Shown here: one piece after another, positions 8,821-16,783 of the stretch
Numbering within the stretch: position 1 is the stretch's first letter
How the letters are laid out: every line of letters starts with the position of its first letter
Origin: an uncultured Clostridia bacterium
GTDB taxonomy: Bacteria > Bacillota > Clostridia > Christensenellales > Borkfalkiaceae
Direction of reading: 5' to 3'
Length of the DNA stretch: 35,394 bases
Assembly: GCA_944346885.1 (NCBI GenBank)
Contig: CALVMR010000006.1
Coordinates: 1 to 35,394 of the forward strand
Notes under the pieces: generated by a model
Told to the model about the DNA's origin: nothing
What the model saw: only the letters and a program-made list of their open reading frames with translations
Databases searched by the model: none
Position numbers and translations under genes: made by a program

Positions 8821-8848
8821 AAAAGGAGACCGATAAAAATCAGTCTCC
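8821..8848 (-). terminator. Intrinsic terminator overlapping the argB stop codon
   Basis: Minus strand: GGAGACTGAT, loop TTTT, ATCGGTCTCC, then TTTT. This is a 10-bp stem with one G-T pair. The argB stop (TGA, 8840-8842) lies inside the upstream arm, so a ribosome finishing argB covers the arm. It divides the arginine block into two transcription units. Confidence 0.8.
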
Positions 8849-9706
8849 GTTCACAAACATCGTGCCGATCCCGCTATCCGACAAAATTTCAACGAGAATG
8901 GAATGTTCGACCCTGCCGTCGATGATAAACACGCGGTCCACCCCGCGGCGGATCCCCTCTTTGCAGCACTCGATCTTGGGGATCATGCCGCCGGAAATGA
9001 TGCCCTGCTTAATATAAGAAGGAATATCGCTTACATAAATTTTGGGGATAAGGCTGGAAGGATCGTCCTTGTCGCGCAGCACGCCCGCGATATCCGTCAT
9101 CAAAATGAGACTCTGCGCCCCCAGCGCTCCGGCGATCACGGCAGACGCCGTATCGGCGTTCACGTTGTAAATATGCCCTTCCTCGTCGTAGCCGACCGTG
9201 GAAACAACGGGGATATACCCGCCGTCGAGCACGTCGGTGATAACTTTTGCGTTGAGTTCGGTGATCTTGCCGACGTATCCGAGCCGCTCGTCCATCTTGG
9301 CACATTTCATCATATGCCCGTCGATGCCGCACAGCCCCACCGCCTTGCCGCCGATGCCTTCCAGCAGGTTGACGAGAGACTTATTGATCTTGCCCGCCAA
9401 CACCATGCGCACGATCTCGGCGGTCTCCTCGTCGGTATAGCGCAGCCCGTCTACAAACACAGACTGTTTCCCCACACGGCGGAGCATTTCGGAGATCTCC
9501 GGGCCGCCCCCGTGCACGAGCACGACTTTGATCCCGATCAGGTTCAACAGAACGATGTCGCGCATCACGGAGAGTTTCAGCCCCTCGTTGATCATGGCGT
9601 TGCCGCCGTATTTGACGACAACGATCTTATTTTTATATTCCTGAATGTACGGAAGCGCTTCCGCCAAGATCTGCGCCCGCACCTGTTTATCGTTCAAATT
9701 TTCCAT
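8840..9706 (-). CDS. argB: Acetylglutamate kinase
   Basis: Phosphorylates N-acetylglutamate in the second step of ornithine synthesis. It has 288 residues and the amino-acid-kinase fold. It shows VVVKYGGNAM near residues 29-38 (ATP phosphate Lys), VLVHGGGPEISEML, VDGLRYT, and the NVNADTASAVIAGAL region that binds the substrate. The N-terminus carries an extra helix (ILAEALPYIQEYKNK) of the kind that links arginine-inhibited hexameric enzymes, so feedback inhibition by arginine is likely; this is inferred from family knowledge. The ATG has GGAGG 6 nt upstream. It lies 10 bp after argJ and is the last gene before the terminator. Confidence 0.96.
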   Translation of the reverse strand: MENLNDKQVRAQILAEALPYIQEYKNKIVVVKYGGNAMINEGLKLSVMRDIVLLNLIGIKVVLVHGGGPEISEMLRRVGKQSVFVDGLRYTDEETAEIVRMVLAGKINKSLVNLLEGIGGKAVGLCGIDGHMMKCAKMDERLGYVGKITELNAKVITDVLDGGYIPVVSTVGYDEEGHIYNVNADTASAVIAGALGAQSLILMTDIAGVLRDKDDPSSLIPKIYVSDIPSYIKQGIISGGMIPKIECCKEGIRRGVDRVFIIDGRVEHSILVEILSDSGIGTMFVNGD

Positions 9707-9716
9707 CGCCGCCTCC

Positions 9717-10928
9717 TCAGGTGCGGTAATCGCCGTTGATACGGACGTATTCGTAGGTAAGGTCGCAGCCCCACGCCGTCGCCTTGGCGCCGCCGCTGTT
9801 CAGCCCGATCAGAATCTCGATCTCGTCTTCCGACAAAATCCGCTTCGCCTCTTCCTCCGAAAACGGGATGCCGCTCCCGTTTTTGCAAACATCCAGCCTG
9901 CCGGCGCGGCTGCGGAAGGATACATCCACTTTCCGCACGTCGATATCCGCCCCGGAGTACCCGACGGCACACAGAACTCTGCCCCAGTTTGCGTCCGCGC
10001 CGAACATCGCCGCTTTGAGCAGCGAAGAGCGGATAACTGTTTTTGCCACGGTTTTGGCGACCTTTTTGCTCTTTGCGCCGCAAACCTTGCATTCGAGCAG
10101 TTTGGTGGCGCCCTCCCCGTCCTTGGCGATGCGGCGGCACAAATGTACCATGACCGCATGCAGCGCCCTGCGGAAAGCGTTGAAATCCTTTCCCGCTTCC
10201 GAAACGGGCGCATTCCCCGCGGCACCGTTTGCCAGCACGCACACCATATCGTTGGTGGACGTATCCCCGTCCACGCTGATCATATTGAACGTATCCCGCA
10301 CTTCGGCGGAGAGAGCCTTTTGCAGCATGACGGACGTAAGCGCCGCGTCGGTGGTAACGAACACGAGCATGGTCGCCATGTTCGGGTCGATCATCCCGAC
10401 GCCTTTGGCGATCGCGCCGATGGTGCATGTTTTGCCGCCCAACGAAAAGGAATAGGCGATCTGCTTTTCCACGGTATCCGTCGTCATGATCGCCTGCGCC
10501 GCCTCGGTGCTGTGCGCACCGAGCCCGTCCGCAAGCTCCTGCATGCCCGCTGCGATGGGCGCAAGGTCGAGCGGGCGCCCGATCACTCCGGTGGAGGCAA
10601 CAACGACGTCCGCCGCGGGGATCCCGACCTGCTTTTCCACCAGCGCGCACATCTGCTCTGCAACCGATTCCCCGTCCGCATTGCAGGTGTTTGCGTTGCC
10701 GCTGTTGCATATGACCGCCTGCGCATAGCCGTCTGCCACGTGCCGCTTTGTAACAAGGATGGGCGCTCCCTTCACAAGGTTTTGCGTATAGACGCACGCC
10801 GCCGCGCAGCGCACGTCGCTCGTGATCAGGGCAAGGTCGCGCTTTTGTTTGTTTTTACGGATGCCGCAATGCACCCCGTTTGCTTTAAAACCTTGCGGCG
10901 CACAGACGCCGCCTTTTACTTCCGTCAT
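9717..10928 (-). CDS. argJ: Glutamate N-acetyltransferase / ornithine acetyltransferase
   Basis: Moves the acetyl group from N-acetylornithine to glutamate, recycling it so that little acetyl-CoA is used. It has 403 residues, typical of the family. The self-cleavage site is in KGVGMIDPNMATMLVF: the conserved Thr is residue 186 and would become the N-terminal nucleophile of the beta chain. Other landmarks are ICNSGNANTCNADG near residues 75-90, ASTGVIGRPL, SVDGDTSTNDM, and ANWGRVLCAVGYSG. The ATG is at 10926-10928. The gene lies 19 bp after argC and 10 bp before argB in the argG-C-J-B unit. I cannot tell from sequence whether it is bifunctional or only an ornithine acetyltransferase; no argA- or argE-like gene is present in the window. 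Confidence 0.96.
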   Translation of the reverse strand: MTEVKGGVCAPQGFKANGVHCGIRKNKQKRDLALITSDVRCAAACVYTQNLVKGAPILVTKRHVADGYAQAVICNSGNANTCNADGESVAEQMCALVEKQVGIPAADVVVASTGVIGRPLDLAPIAAGMQELADGLGAHSTEAAQAIMTTDTVEKQIAYSFSLGGKTCTIGAIAKGVGMIDPNMATMLVFVTTDAALTSVMLQKALSAEVRDTFNMISVDGDTSTNDMVCVLANGAAGNAPVSEAGKDFNAFRRALHAVMVHLCRRIAKDGEGATKLLECKVCGAKSKKVAKTVAKTVIRSSLLKAAMFGADANWGRVLCAVGYSGADIDVRKVDVSFRSRAGRLDVCKNGSGIPFSEEEAKRILSEDEIEILIGLNSGGAKATAWGCDLTYEYVRINGDYRT

Positions 10929-10947
10929 CGCCTACACGATCCTCCGT

Positions 10948-11877
10948 TTACAGCACCAGCGAGGCGCATTCCTCTAACCCCAGCATCAGGTTCATGCACT
11001 GCACAGCAGCGCCCGAAGCCCCTTTGCCGAGATTGTCAAACACCGAGCAGAGCAAAATGCGATCGTCGTTCCCCGACACATAGATGCGCATGCCGTCCTT
11101 CCCCGCCAGTTTGTTTGCCGCAAGGAAGCCGCTCTCCTCTTCATCGCATTGTACGAGTTTCTGCCCCGCATAGTACTCTGCAAAATACTCTTTTATATAA
11201 TTTACCGTATATTTTTTGTGCAATAACCTTGAAAATAAGGGAACGGTGACGCACATTCCGCTGTAATAGTCGGAAACGATGGGAGAGAAAACGGGCGGAG
11301 CCGAAAGCCCGCACACCGCCTGCATTTCGGGGAGGTGCTTGTGCGTTTGCCCCAGCGCGTATTGCCGCGGACTGGAAAGCGCAGCGTCTCTCTCCTCTGC
11401 TTCGTATTGGGCTATCATCTTTTTTCCGCCGCCGCTGTACCCCGTTACCGAATAGGAAACAAACGGATAATCCGCCGGCGCTATGCCGCCCGCAACCAAC
11501 GGGTAGACCAGCGAAACGAATCCGCTCGCATGGCAGCCCGGCACAGCCACGCGCGATGACTGCTCGATCGCTCGGCGATGGCGTTTGGATAATTCGGGGA
11601 AGCCGTACGCCCAGCCGAGCGCCGTACGGTGCGCCGTTGACGCATCGATGATGCGCACCTTCGGGTCTTCGCACAGCGACACCGATTCTCTTGCCGCCGC
11701 ATCCGGCAGGCAGAGAAAGACGATATCCGCCGCATTGATGCACTCTTTGCGCGCCTGCGCGTCTTTCCTGCGCTCTTCCGGAAGAGAGACGACGCACACA
11801 TCGCTCCGCGCGCCGAGGCGCTCGTAGATCTGCAATCCCGTCGTCCCTTCCTTTCCGTCTATAAAAACTTTTGTCAT
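10948..11877 (-). CDS. argC: N-acetyl-gamma-glutamyl-phosphate reductase, short type
   Basis: NADPH-dependent reduction of N-acetylglutamyl phosphate to the semialdehyde. With 309 residues it belongs to the shorter ArgC class rather than the form of about 345 residues common in Bacillus. It opens MTKVFIDGKEGTTGLQIYER, a Rossmann start, and has IIDASTAHR, WAYGFPEL, and the active-site Cys in VPGCHASGF (residue 115). YSVTGYSGGGKKMI and LGQTHKHLPEM follow. The ATG at 11875-11877 lies 13 bp after argG. The second gene of the argG-C-J-B transcript. The family is secure; finding the short class beside the hexameric-type ArgB is worth noting but not strange. Confidence 0.95.
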   Translation of the reverse strand: MTKVFIDGKEGTTGLQIYERLGARSDVCVVSLPEERRKDAQARKECINAADIVFLCLPDAAARESVSLCEDPKVRIIDASTAHRTALGWAYGFPELSKRHRRAIEQSSRVAVPGCHASGFVSLVYPLVAGGIAPADYPFVSYSVTGYSGGGKKMIAQYEAEERDAALSSPRQYALGQTHKHLPEMQAVCGLSAPPVFSPIVSDYYSGMCVTVPLFSRLLHKKYTVNYIKEYFAEYYAGQKLVQCDEEESGFLAANKLAGKDGMRIYVSGNDDRILLCSVFDNLGKGASGAAVQCMNLMLGLEECASLVL

Positions 11878-11890
11878 ATGCCTGTTCCGC

Positions 11891-13114
11891 TTATTTCAGC
11901 TTTTTCGCGTCCAGCATTGCCTTTACTTTGATGGGCAGCCCGAACAAGTTGATAAACCCTTCCGCGTCGTACTGGTTGTACACGTCTTCCTCGCCGAACG
12001 TTGCGATCTCCTCGCTGTACAGCGAATGTTCGCTGCGGATACCCGCGTTGATGACGTTGCCCTTATAGATCTTCAACTTCACTTCGCCGCTGACGTTTTC
12101 CTGCGTTTTATCCACAAAAGCGGAGAGCGCCTCGCGCAGAGGCGTAAACCACTGCCCGTTGTAAACGAGGTCGGCAAACTTGATGGCGAGGTGCTGTTTA
12201 AAGTGCTGCGTATCCTTATCCAAGCACAGCATTTCCAAAAGCTCGTGCGCCGTATAGAGGATGGTGCCGCCCGGCGTTTCGTACACGCCGCGGCTCTTCA
12301 TGCCGACCAGCCTGTTTTCGACCATATCGATGATCCCGACGCCGTTTGCCCCGCCGATTTTATTGAGCTGTTCCATCAGCTCTACGCTGCCGAGCTTTTT
12401 CCCGTTCAGCGCCACGGGGATACCCTTTTCAAAGGTCAAGGTAAGATACGTCGGTTTGTCGGGCGCCTTTTCGGGCGATACGCCGAGCTCTAAGATCTGA
12501 TCGTATTTCGGCTCGTTGGCAGGGTCTTCGAGGTCCAGCCCCTCGTGCGAAAGATGCCACAGGTTTTTGTCTTTTGAATAATTGGTCTCGCGCGTGATCT
12601 TTAAAGGGATGTTATGCGCTTCGGCATAATCGATCTCCTCGTCGCGGCTCTTGATGTTCCAAATACGCCACGGCGCGATGATGGTCATTTCGGGCGCAAA
12701 CGCCTTGATGGTCAACTCAAAGCGGACCTGATCGTTCCCCTTACCCGTGCAACCGTGGCAAATGGCGTCCGCCCCTTCCTTTTTGGCGATCTCCACGATG
12801 CGCTTTGCGATCACGGGGCGCGCGAAAGAAGTGCCCAGCAAATATTTGTTTTCATAAACCGCGCCCGCTTTCATCGTGGGATAGATATAATCTTCGATGA
12901 ACTCCTTGCGCAGATCTTCGATATAGAGTTTGGAAGCGCCTGTTTTGAGCGCCTTTTCTTCCAGCCCTTCCAGCTCGCTCTCCTGCCCGACGTCCGCCGA
13001 TACCGCAATGACTTCGCAGTTGTTGTAGTTCTCTTTGAGCCAAGGGATGATGATGGACGTATCCAACCCGCCCGAATAGGCAAGCACCACCTTTTTGATC
13101 TCTTTTTGTTTCAT
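11891..13114 (-). CDS. argG: Argininosuccinate synthase
   Basis: Joins citrulline and aspartate with ATP to give argininosuccinate. It has 407 residues from the chosen start, normal for the family. The N-terminus is [20 protein letters not shown], with the PP-loop motif AYSGGLDTS, followed by [26 protein letters not shown], and [20 protein letters not shown]. The frame stays open upstream to 13465, but the ATG at 13112-13114 has AGAGGAA 9 nt before it and starts at the conserved N-terminus. It is the first gene of the argG-C-J-B unit. Its partner argH, usually adjacent, is not in the window. Confidence 0.97.
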   Translation of the reverse strand: MKQKEIKKVVLAYSGGLDTSIIIPWLKENYNNCEVIAVSADVGQESELEGLEEKALKTGASKLYIEDLRKEFIEDYIYPTMKAGAVYENKYLLGTSFARPVIAKRIVEIAKKEGADAICHGCTGKGNDQVRFELTIKAFAPEMTIIAPWRIWNIKSRDEEIDYAEAHNIPLKITRETNYSKDKNLWHLSHEGLDLEDPANEPKYDQILELGVSPEKAPDKPTYLTLTFEKGIPVALNGKKLGSVELMEQLNKIGGANGVGIIDMVENRLVGMKSRGVYETPGGTILYTAHELLEMLCLDKDTQHFKQHLAIKFADLVYNGQWFTPLREALSAFVDKTQENVSGEVKLKIYKGNVINAGIRSEHSLYSEEIATFGEEDVYNQYDAEGFINLFGLPIKVKAMLDAKKLK

Positions 13115-13142
13115 TTTTCGTTCCTCTGTGATTTTTGTAAAG

Positions 13143-13171
13143 ATTATACAATTCTTTCTTTCATTCGTCAA
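13143..13171 (-). promoter_or_regulatory. Promoter of argG-argC-argJ-argB
   Basis: Minus strand: -35 TTGACG (13166-13171), 17-bp spacer, -10 TATAAT (13143-13148). The expected transcript start is near 13136, about 20 nt before the argG ATG. It is one of the strongest vegetative promoters in the window. Confidence 0.85.
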
Positions 13172-13222
13172 GCAAATTGCGGGCATACTTTCAAAAAATG
13201 TATAAAAATATTCGGTACAAAT

Positions 13223-13277
13223 TGAATATAATGAATAAATATTCAACAAAACATCGATATTCATGAATAAATATATT
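13223..13277. promoter_or_regulatory. ARG box cluster (probable ArgR/AhrC operator)
   Basis: The AT-rich DNA upstream of the argG promoter holds TGAAT-AAAT-ATTCA at 13232-13245, a perfect match to the core of the ArgR box (TGAATwwwwATTCA). Further half-sites are TGAAT at 13223-13227 and the inverted pair ATTCATGAAT at 13259-13268. The main box is centred about 32 bp from the second TGAAT-AAAT half-box, roughly three helical turns. The sites lie 60-110 bp upstream of the -35, not across it, so repression would need looping or an undetected promoter nearer the boxes. Confidence 0.7.
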
Positions 13278-13365
13278 TTATGCAAATTTTGAACGAGCAC
13301 CCGCGTAAGGATTTCGCGCGCTTTGCTTCTCCCCGCGCTCTCCGCGCGGAAAAACGGCGCTGCGC

Positions 13366-14001
13366 TCACGACGCGTTGCGATACAAAAGCGTTAAAAAAG
13401 CATACCGTTTCAGCTCTGCCCGAAGCCGTTTCGGAAAAGGGCAAAAGCGCGAGAGCAGCGCCCAAAACGCCGCGGAATGGTCAGGCACGGCAAGGTGGCA
13501 CAACTCGTGCAGCAACACGTAATCGCACAGGGCGGGCGGAAGCATGAGGAGCCGCCAGTTGAGTTTGATGACCCCTGCCCCGTCGCAGCTGCCCCAGCGC
13601 GCCTTAAAATCGCGCAAACACACCGCGGACGGGTACAGCCTCGCCTGCCGCGACAGAAAAAGCAGCCGATCGGTAAGCTGCGTTCCCCATCTTTTGATAA
13701 AATACGGGCGCACCGCCGCGGCGTTTTTAAAATAAAATACGCCGCCCTCTTCCCCGGTGCGTTCGCCGAACCGCATCGGAAAGGATTCGCCCGCGCGCAA
13801 AACCGCTTCACCGCGGCGCACCGCGTCAAAACGCGGGTCGCGCACCAGCTTCCGCTCGATCCAGGCGCGCTTGCTTTCCACAAAACGCGCGATCGCATCG
13901 TCGCTCATGCCTAAGGGCGCGCGCACCGTTACGCTTCCGTCCGCCACGATCACGGCGACCGAACGGCGGCGGGAACGGATCACGCGGTAAAAAGCATTCA
14001 A
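13366..14001 (-). CDS. YgjP-like (DUF45) metallopeptidase-type protein
   Basis: 211 residues; resembles the YgjP/DUF45 (SprT-like) family of zinc-dependent hydrolases. The zinc motif [12 protein letters not shown] is near residues 165-176, with the catalytic Glu in HEL and a third ligand expected in the following His; the family's [15 protein letters not shown] stretch precedes it. The start is a TTG at 13999-14001 that overlaps the thioesterase stop by 4 bp (TTGA), with GGGAGGG about 7 nt upstream; the only nearby ATG is out of frame. It is therefore translationally coupled to the upstream thioesterase. The cellular substrate is unknown for this family. No signal peptide or membrane segment is seen, so it should be cytosolic. 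Confidence 0.85.
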   Translation of the reverse strand: MNAFYRVIRSRRRSVAVIVADGSVTVRAPLGMSDDAIARFVESKRAWIERKLVRDPRFDAVRRGEAVLRAGESFPMRFGERTGEEGGVFYFKNAAAVRPYFIKRWGTQLTDRLLFLSRQARLYPSAVCLRDFKARWGSCDGAGVIKLNWRLLMLPPALCDYVLLHELCHLAVPDHSAAFWALLSRFCPFPKRLRAELKRYAFLTLLYRNAS

Positions 14002-14744
14002 CGCGCGCCCTCCCCCAACCGCACCCGCGCGGCAACTACCGTTTCCTCGCCGCGCCTGCCCGTCACCAGCATGTACCCATCCTCTTTATCTTCCCTGTAA
14101 AAATCCAAACAGTCGCCGTCGTACGCCTGCCGAACATAGTGCAGGGCAAATTCGCCGAGGCGCTGCTTTTGCAGTTCGGCAACGGAGAAACAATTAAAGA
14201 CGTAATCGGCATATTTAATATTGCTGACGTGCCCGTTCAGATCGCACTCGGAATTGGCAATACGCACGGAAAAGGCGGGCAGCGGCGAACTTTGCGCCTC
14301 CGCTATCTTCCAGTCGCAGTTTTCCAGCGCGCGCCCCTCGGTAAACTCCATCTCGGCATGCGCCACCAGCGACGTGGGCACAATATGCCCGCCGCGGTCC
14401 AAAATACACCAACGGGATAATGCGCGCACGCAATTGTTCCCTTCGGCGTCTTCCAAAATAAAACTGCGCTCGTAGGTCGCGCGATTCGGCGCATGCGGCC
14501 AAGTGACGGCGCGCAGCGCTTCCCCGAACGTCGGGCGGCGCAGGATCTGCACGCAAATTTTGGAAAGCACCCAAAAACGGCCGTCGCGGTGCAGCACGTC
14601 GTACCCCATCCCCATTTTATCGGAATGCGCCGTAGCCGCTTCCTGAAAATAGCCGAGCATGAACGACGGCTTCAATTCTCTGTTTATATCCGTTTCGTAA
14701 TTGCGGACCGTGAATCGGGTCTCGCTTTTGGTTTCCGCACGCAT
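13998..14744 (-). CDS. Acyl-ACP thioesterase
   Basis: 248 residues forming two hotdog domains, as in the FatA/FatB-type acyl-ACP thioesterases. Such enzymes release free fatty acids from acyl carrier protein. The first half has SFMLGYFQEAATAHSDKMG and WVLSKICVQILRRPTFGEAL. The second half has NSECDLNGHVSNIKYADYVF, where the Asn/His pair of DLNGHV matches the catalytic centre of the family. The ATG at 14742-14744 has AAGGAGG 8 nt upstream and a promoter at 14771-14799. It is followed by the coupled YgjP-like gene. The specific chain length and role (lipid turnover, lipoyl/biotin supply or membrane adaptation) cannot be read from sequence. Confidence 0.88.
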   Translation of the reverse strand: MRAETKSETRFTVRNYETDINRELKPSFMLGYFQEAATAHSDKMGMGYDVLHRDGRFWVLSKICVQILRRPTFGEALRAVTWPHAPNRATYERSFILEDAEGNNCVRALSRWCILDRGGHIVPTSLVAHAEMEFTEGRALENCDWKIAEAQSSPLPAFSVRIANSECDLNGHVSNIKYADYVFNCFSVAELQKQRLGEFALHYVRQAYDGDCLDFYREDKEDGYMLVTGRRGEETVVAARVRLGEGAR

Positions 14745-14770
14745 CGCCTCCGCCTCCTTGTTTTTCTATT

Positions 14771-14799
14771 ATTTTACACCTTTCCGTCGGATTTGTCTA
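14771..14799 (-). promoter_or_regulatory. Promoter of the thioesterase-metallopeptidase pair
   Basis: Minus strand: -35 TAGACA (14794-14799), 17-bp spacer, -10 TAAAAT (14771-14776). It lies about 27 bp upstream of the thioesterase ATG, with AAGGAGG between. Confidence 0.65.
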
Positions 14800-14894
14800 T
14801 TACATTGTGCCCGCATAAATATAAAATCAACGGCAAAGTATGCGGCGCATAATACTTTGCAAAATATTTAAAAATACAAAATATAAAAAAGCAT

Positions 14895-14923
14895 TTGACA
14901 ATTTTCGGCAAATATTATATAAT
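14895..14923 (+). promoter_or_regulatory. Consensus promoter of the PadR-type gene
   Basis: Perfect -35 TTGACA (14895-14900), 17-bp spacer and -10 TATAAT (14918-14923), with an A/T-rich stretch upstream that could act as an UP element. The transcript start near 14930 leaves a leader of under 20 nt holding AAGGAGG (14930-14936). This fixes the gene start at 14948. Confidence 0.85.
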
Positions 14924-14947
14924 ATTTGTAAGGAGGCAAGCAAAATC

Positions 14948-16570
14948 ATGGCAGACGATCTTACCAATGAAAACGAAGCGAAAACGCCTGAAAACGACCC
15001 CTCTATCAGCAGCGAACTGATACGCGGGCACATCAATACCATCATCTTGCGCACGCTGTACGACGGGGATAAGTACGGCTACGAGATCATCAACGAGATC
15101 GAGGCAAAGAGCAAGGGGCAGTATTCTTTAAAGCAGCCCACGCTGTATAGCGCGCTCAAACGTTTGGAAACGCAAGACTTTGTTACTTCCTATTGGGGCG
15201 GCGCTTCCGGCGGCGGCAGGCGCAAATACTTTCAGATCACCGAAAAGGGAAGAAACGTCGTCGAACAAAATCTTGCCGAATGGGAATATTCGCGCACGAT
15301 CATCGACAATTTGATCTCCCAAAAGGAATATGACTTCAACAATCCTCCCCCCTCTCATTCGGTAGACTTCAATCTGCTGAAACAATCGACGACGCGCATC
15401 CATGCAAGCCGCGCAAACGCCGAGGAAGATGAGGACGAGGCGGAAGCCCCCTTCCTGCGGCAACCCGCCGCGGAAAACACCGTGGGCAATGCCGAAGAAA
15501 GTGCCGAAACAAGCGGCGAAAACAACGCCGCGGAAGGCACGGGGGCAGCCCGCGAAGAAATTTCAAACGCATCGGACGGATCCGCTGCCGCGCAAGAGAC
15601 CGCACGCCCCGAAGCAAAGCCGCACGTGCTTACCCCCGAAGAGCAGCAGCGCATCCATGAAAATTACCGCGCGCTGATCGGGGAAAACGGCGACGCCGAA
15701 TATTACGAACAGGTGCGCCGCAACGAAGAAGAGCAGCGGCGGCAGCAGGAAGCGCCCCGCAGCGAAGCGGCGGCGGAATTTGCAGCCGCCGAACAGAGCG
15801 CCCCCGTTTACGACGACGAGTACGAGCGCAACCGGGCGATCTCTTCGGAACTTCTGTACGCAAACAGACCCGCCGAAGAGCGGAACTACAAAGAACTGAT
15901 CGCGCGGCTGTACGACAACACCCGCCACGGCGACCCCGCCGAGGACGAGCCGCCGCAAACAGCGGTGCAAGAGAGCCCCGCCCCCGCCGCCGAGCCCGCG
16001 CCGCCCGCTCCCGCACCGGTGCCGCAACGCGGCAGGACCGCCGGCAACATTGAGTTTTACGACGTAGAGGAACAGGCGGAAACGGACGGGCTGCGCGTTA
16101 CAACGGCGACCGGAAGGCGCAGCCGCGGCACAGCCATGCAAAAAGCGGATACGGCAGGAACGTTCGACAAAGGCAGGCTGCTCTTCATCACGGCGCTGTG
16201 GGTGTTCGGGGTCGCGCTCGTGGAATCCATCATCAACGCGTGCCTCTCCGGCATGCTCGCCTCTGGCGCGGCATACGCCGTTCTCCCCTTCGTTTTTTCC
16301 GTCGCCTTCCTGTGCGTATTTTTGATCCTGTTCCTGCGCGGCTACGGCAGGCGGAGCAAAAAGGTCAAAAGCAAATCGTACGTTTCCGCAACGCTGATCG
16401 TTTATGTAAACGTCGTTCTCATCATCTGCCTGATCGCCTTTTTGGTGATCGGATTCAGCGGAACGATCACGGCGCGCAGTATTTTGCTGTATGCCGTATT
16501 CCCCTGCATTTTCCTCTTTAACGTGCCGCTGTTCGCCATCATTTATTACTATCTTTTCAGCAAAGAATAA
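14948..16570 (+). CDS. PadR-family regulator with long acidic linker and four membrane helices
   Basis: 540 residues. Residues about 20-115 form a PadR-type winged helix: IRGHINTIILRTLYDGDKYG, then QPTLYSALKRLETQ and GGGRRKYFQITEKGR. Residues about 118-407 are low complexity, rich in Glu, Ala, Pro and Gln, with several runs of alternating charge; probably disordered, with short coiled-coil-like stretches such as RRNEEEQRRQQEA. Residues about 411-431, 440-464, 478-503 and 509-537 are four strongly hydrophobic helices, with GRRSKKVKSKS between the second and third. Ordinary PadR proteins have 100-200 residues and are soluble, so this is a tethered form. The ATG at 14948 follows AAGGAGG; upstream in-frame ATGs lie inside or before the promoter. 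The gene stands alone, divergent from the thioesterase. The domain call is secure; ligand and targets are unknown. Confidence 0.88.
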   Translation: MADDLTNENEAKTPENDPSISSELIRGHINTIILRTLYDGDKYGYEIINEIEAKSKGQYSLKQPTLYSALKRLETQDFVTSYWGGASGGGRRKYFQITEKGRNVVEQNLAEWEYSRTIIDNLISQKEYDFNNPPPSHSVDFNLLKQSTTRIHASRANAEEDEDEAEAPFLRQPAAENTVGNAEESAETSGENNAAEGTGAAREEISNASDGSAAAQETARPEAKPHVLTPEEQQRIHENYRALIGENGDAEYYEQVRRNEEEQRRQQEAPRSEAAAEFAAAEQSAPVYDDEYERNRAISSELLYANRPAEERNYKELIARLYDNTRHGDPAEDEPPQTAVQESPAPAAEPAPPAPAPVPQRGRTAGNIEFYDVEEQAETDGLRVTTATGRRSRGTAMQKADTAGTFDKGRLLFITALWVFGVALVESIINACLSGMLASGAAYAVLPFVFSVAFLCVFLILFLRGYGRRSKKVKSKSYVSATLIVYVNVVLIICLIAFLVIGFSGTITARSILLYAVFPCIFLFNVPLFAIIYYYLFSKE

Positions 16571-16582
16571 GGTTAGCTACTC

Positions 16583-16612
16583 GCCCGATTCCGCCTTTCG
16601 GCGGAATCGGGC
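16583..16612 (+). repeat. 13-bp perfect hairpin downstream of the PadR gene
   Basis: GCCCGATTCCGCC, loop TTTC, GGCGGAATCGGGC. The stem is perfect but no T-tract follows, so it is not a standard terminator. It may protect the 3' end or act as a pause ahead of the true terminator 25 bp further on. Confidence 0.6.
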
Positions 16613-16636
16613 ACAAAATTTGACCGATCTACATGT

Positions 16637-16670
16637 GAAAGCGTTTGCCGTGGCAAACGCTTTCTTTTTT
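16637..16670 (+). terminator. Intrinsic terminator of the PadR gene
   Basis: GAAAGCGTTTGCC, loop GT (larger in practice), GGCAAACGCTTTC, then TTTTTT at 16665-16670. It is a classic rho-independent terminator on the plus strand. Confidence 0.9.
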
Positions 16671-16672
16671 AT

Positions 16673-16711
16673 AAAAACAAGCACCCGAAAAGCCGAGCAA
16701 ACTTTTTCGGG
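16673..16711 (-). terminator. Terminator of the Asp23-nusB-folD-ispA-tlyA unit
   Basis: Minus strand: CCCGAAAAAG, 9-nt loop, CTTTTCGGG with one bulged base, then TGCTTGTTTTT. It faces the PadR terminator, so the two convergent units end back to back. Confidence 0.65.
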
Positions 16712-16783
16712 CGTTTTCCTGTTTTACGGGCACATGCCTCGCGGCGATCCGATCCGCACGCCGCAAACAAAAGTGCGGGCGCG

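Noticed and set aside
13333..13349. Hairpin CCGCGC/GCGCGG as terminator of the metallopeptidase gene
   Set aside because: The stem is only 6 bp and on the minus strand it is not followed by T residues.
13115..13465. N-terminal extension of argG by 117 codons
   Set aside because: The extension crosses the argG promoter and ARG boxes, has no ribosome site and precedes the conserved start of the family.
14840..14947. N-terminal extension of the PadR-type protein
   Set aside because: It includes the perfect promoter and the AAGGAGG site, so it lies upstream of the transcript start.
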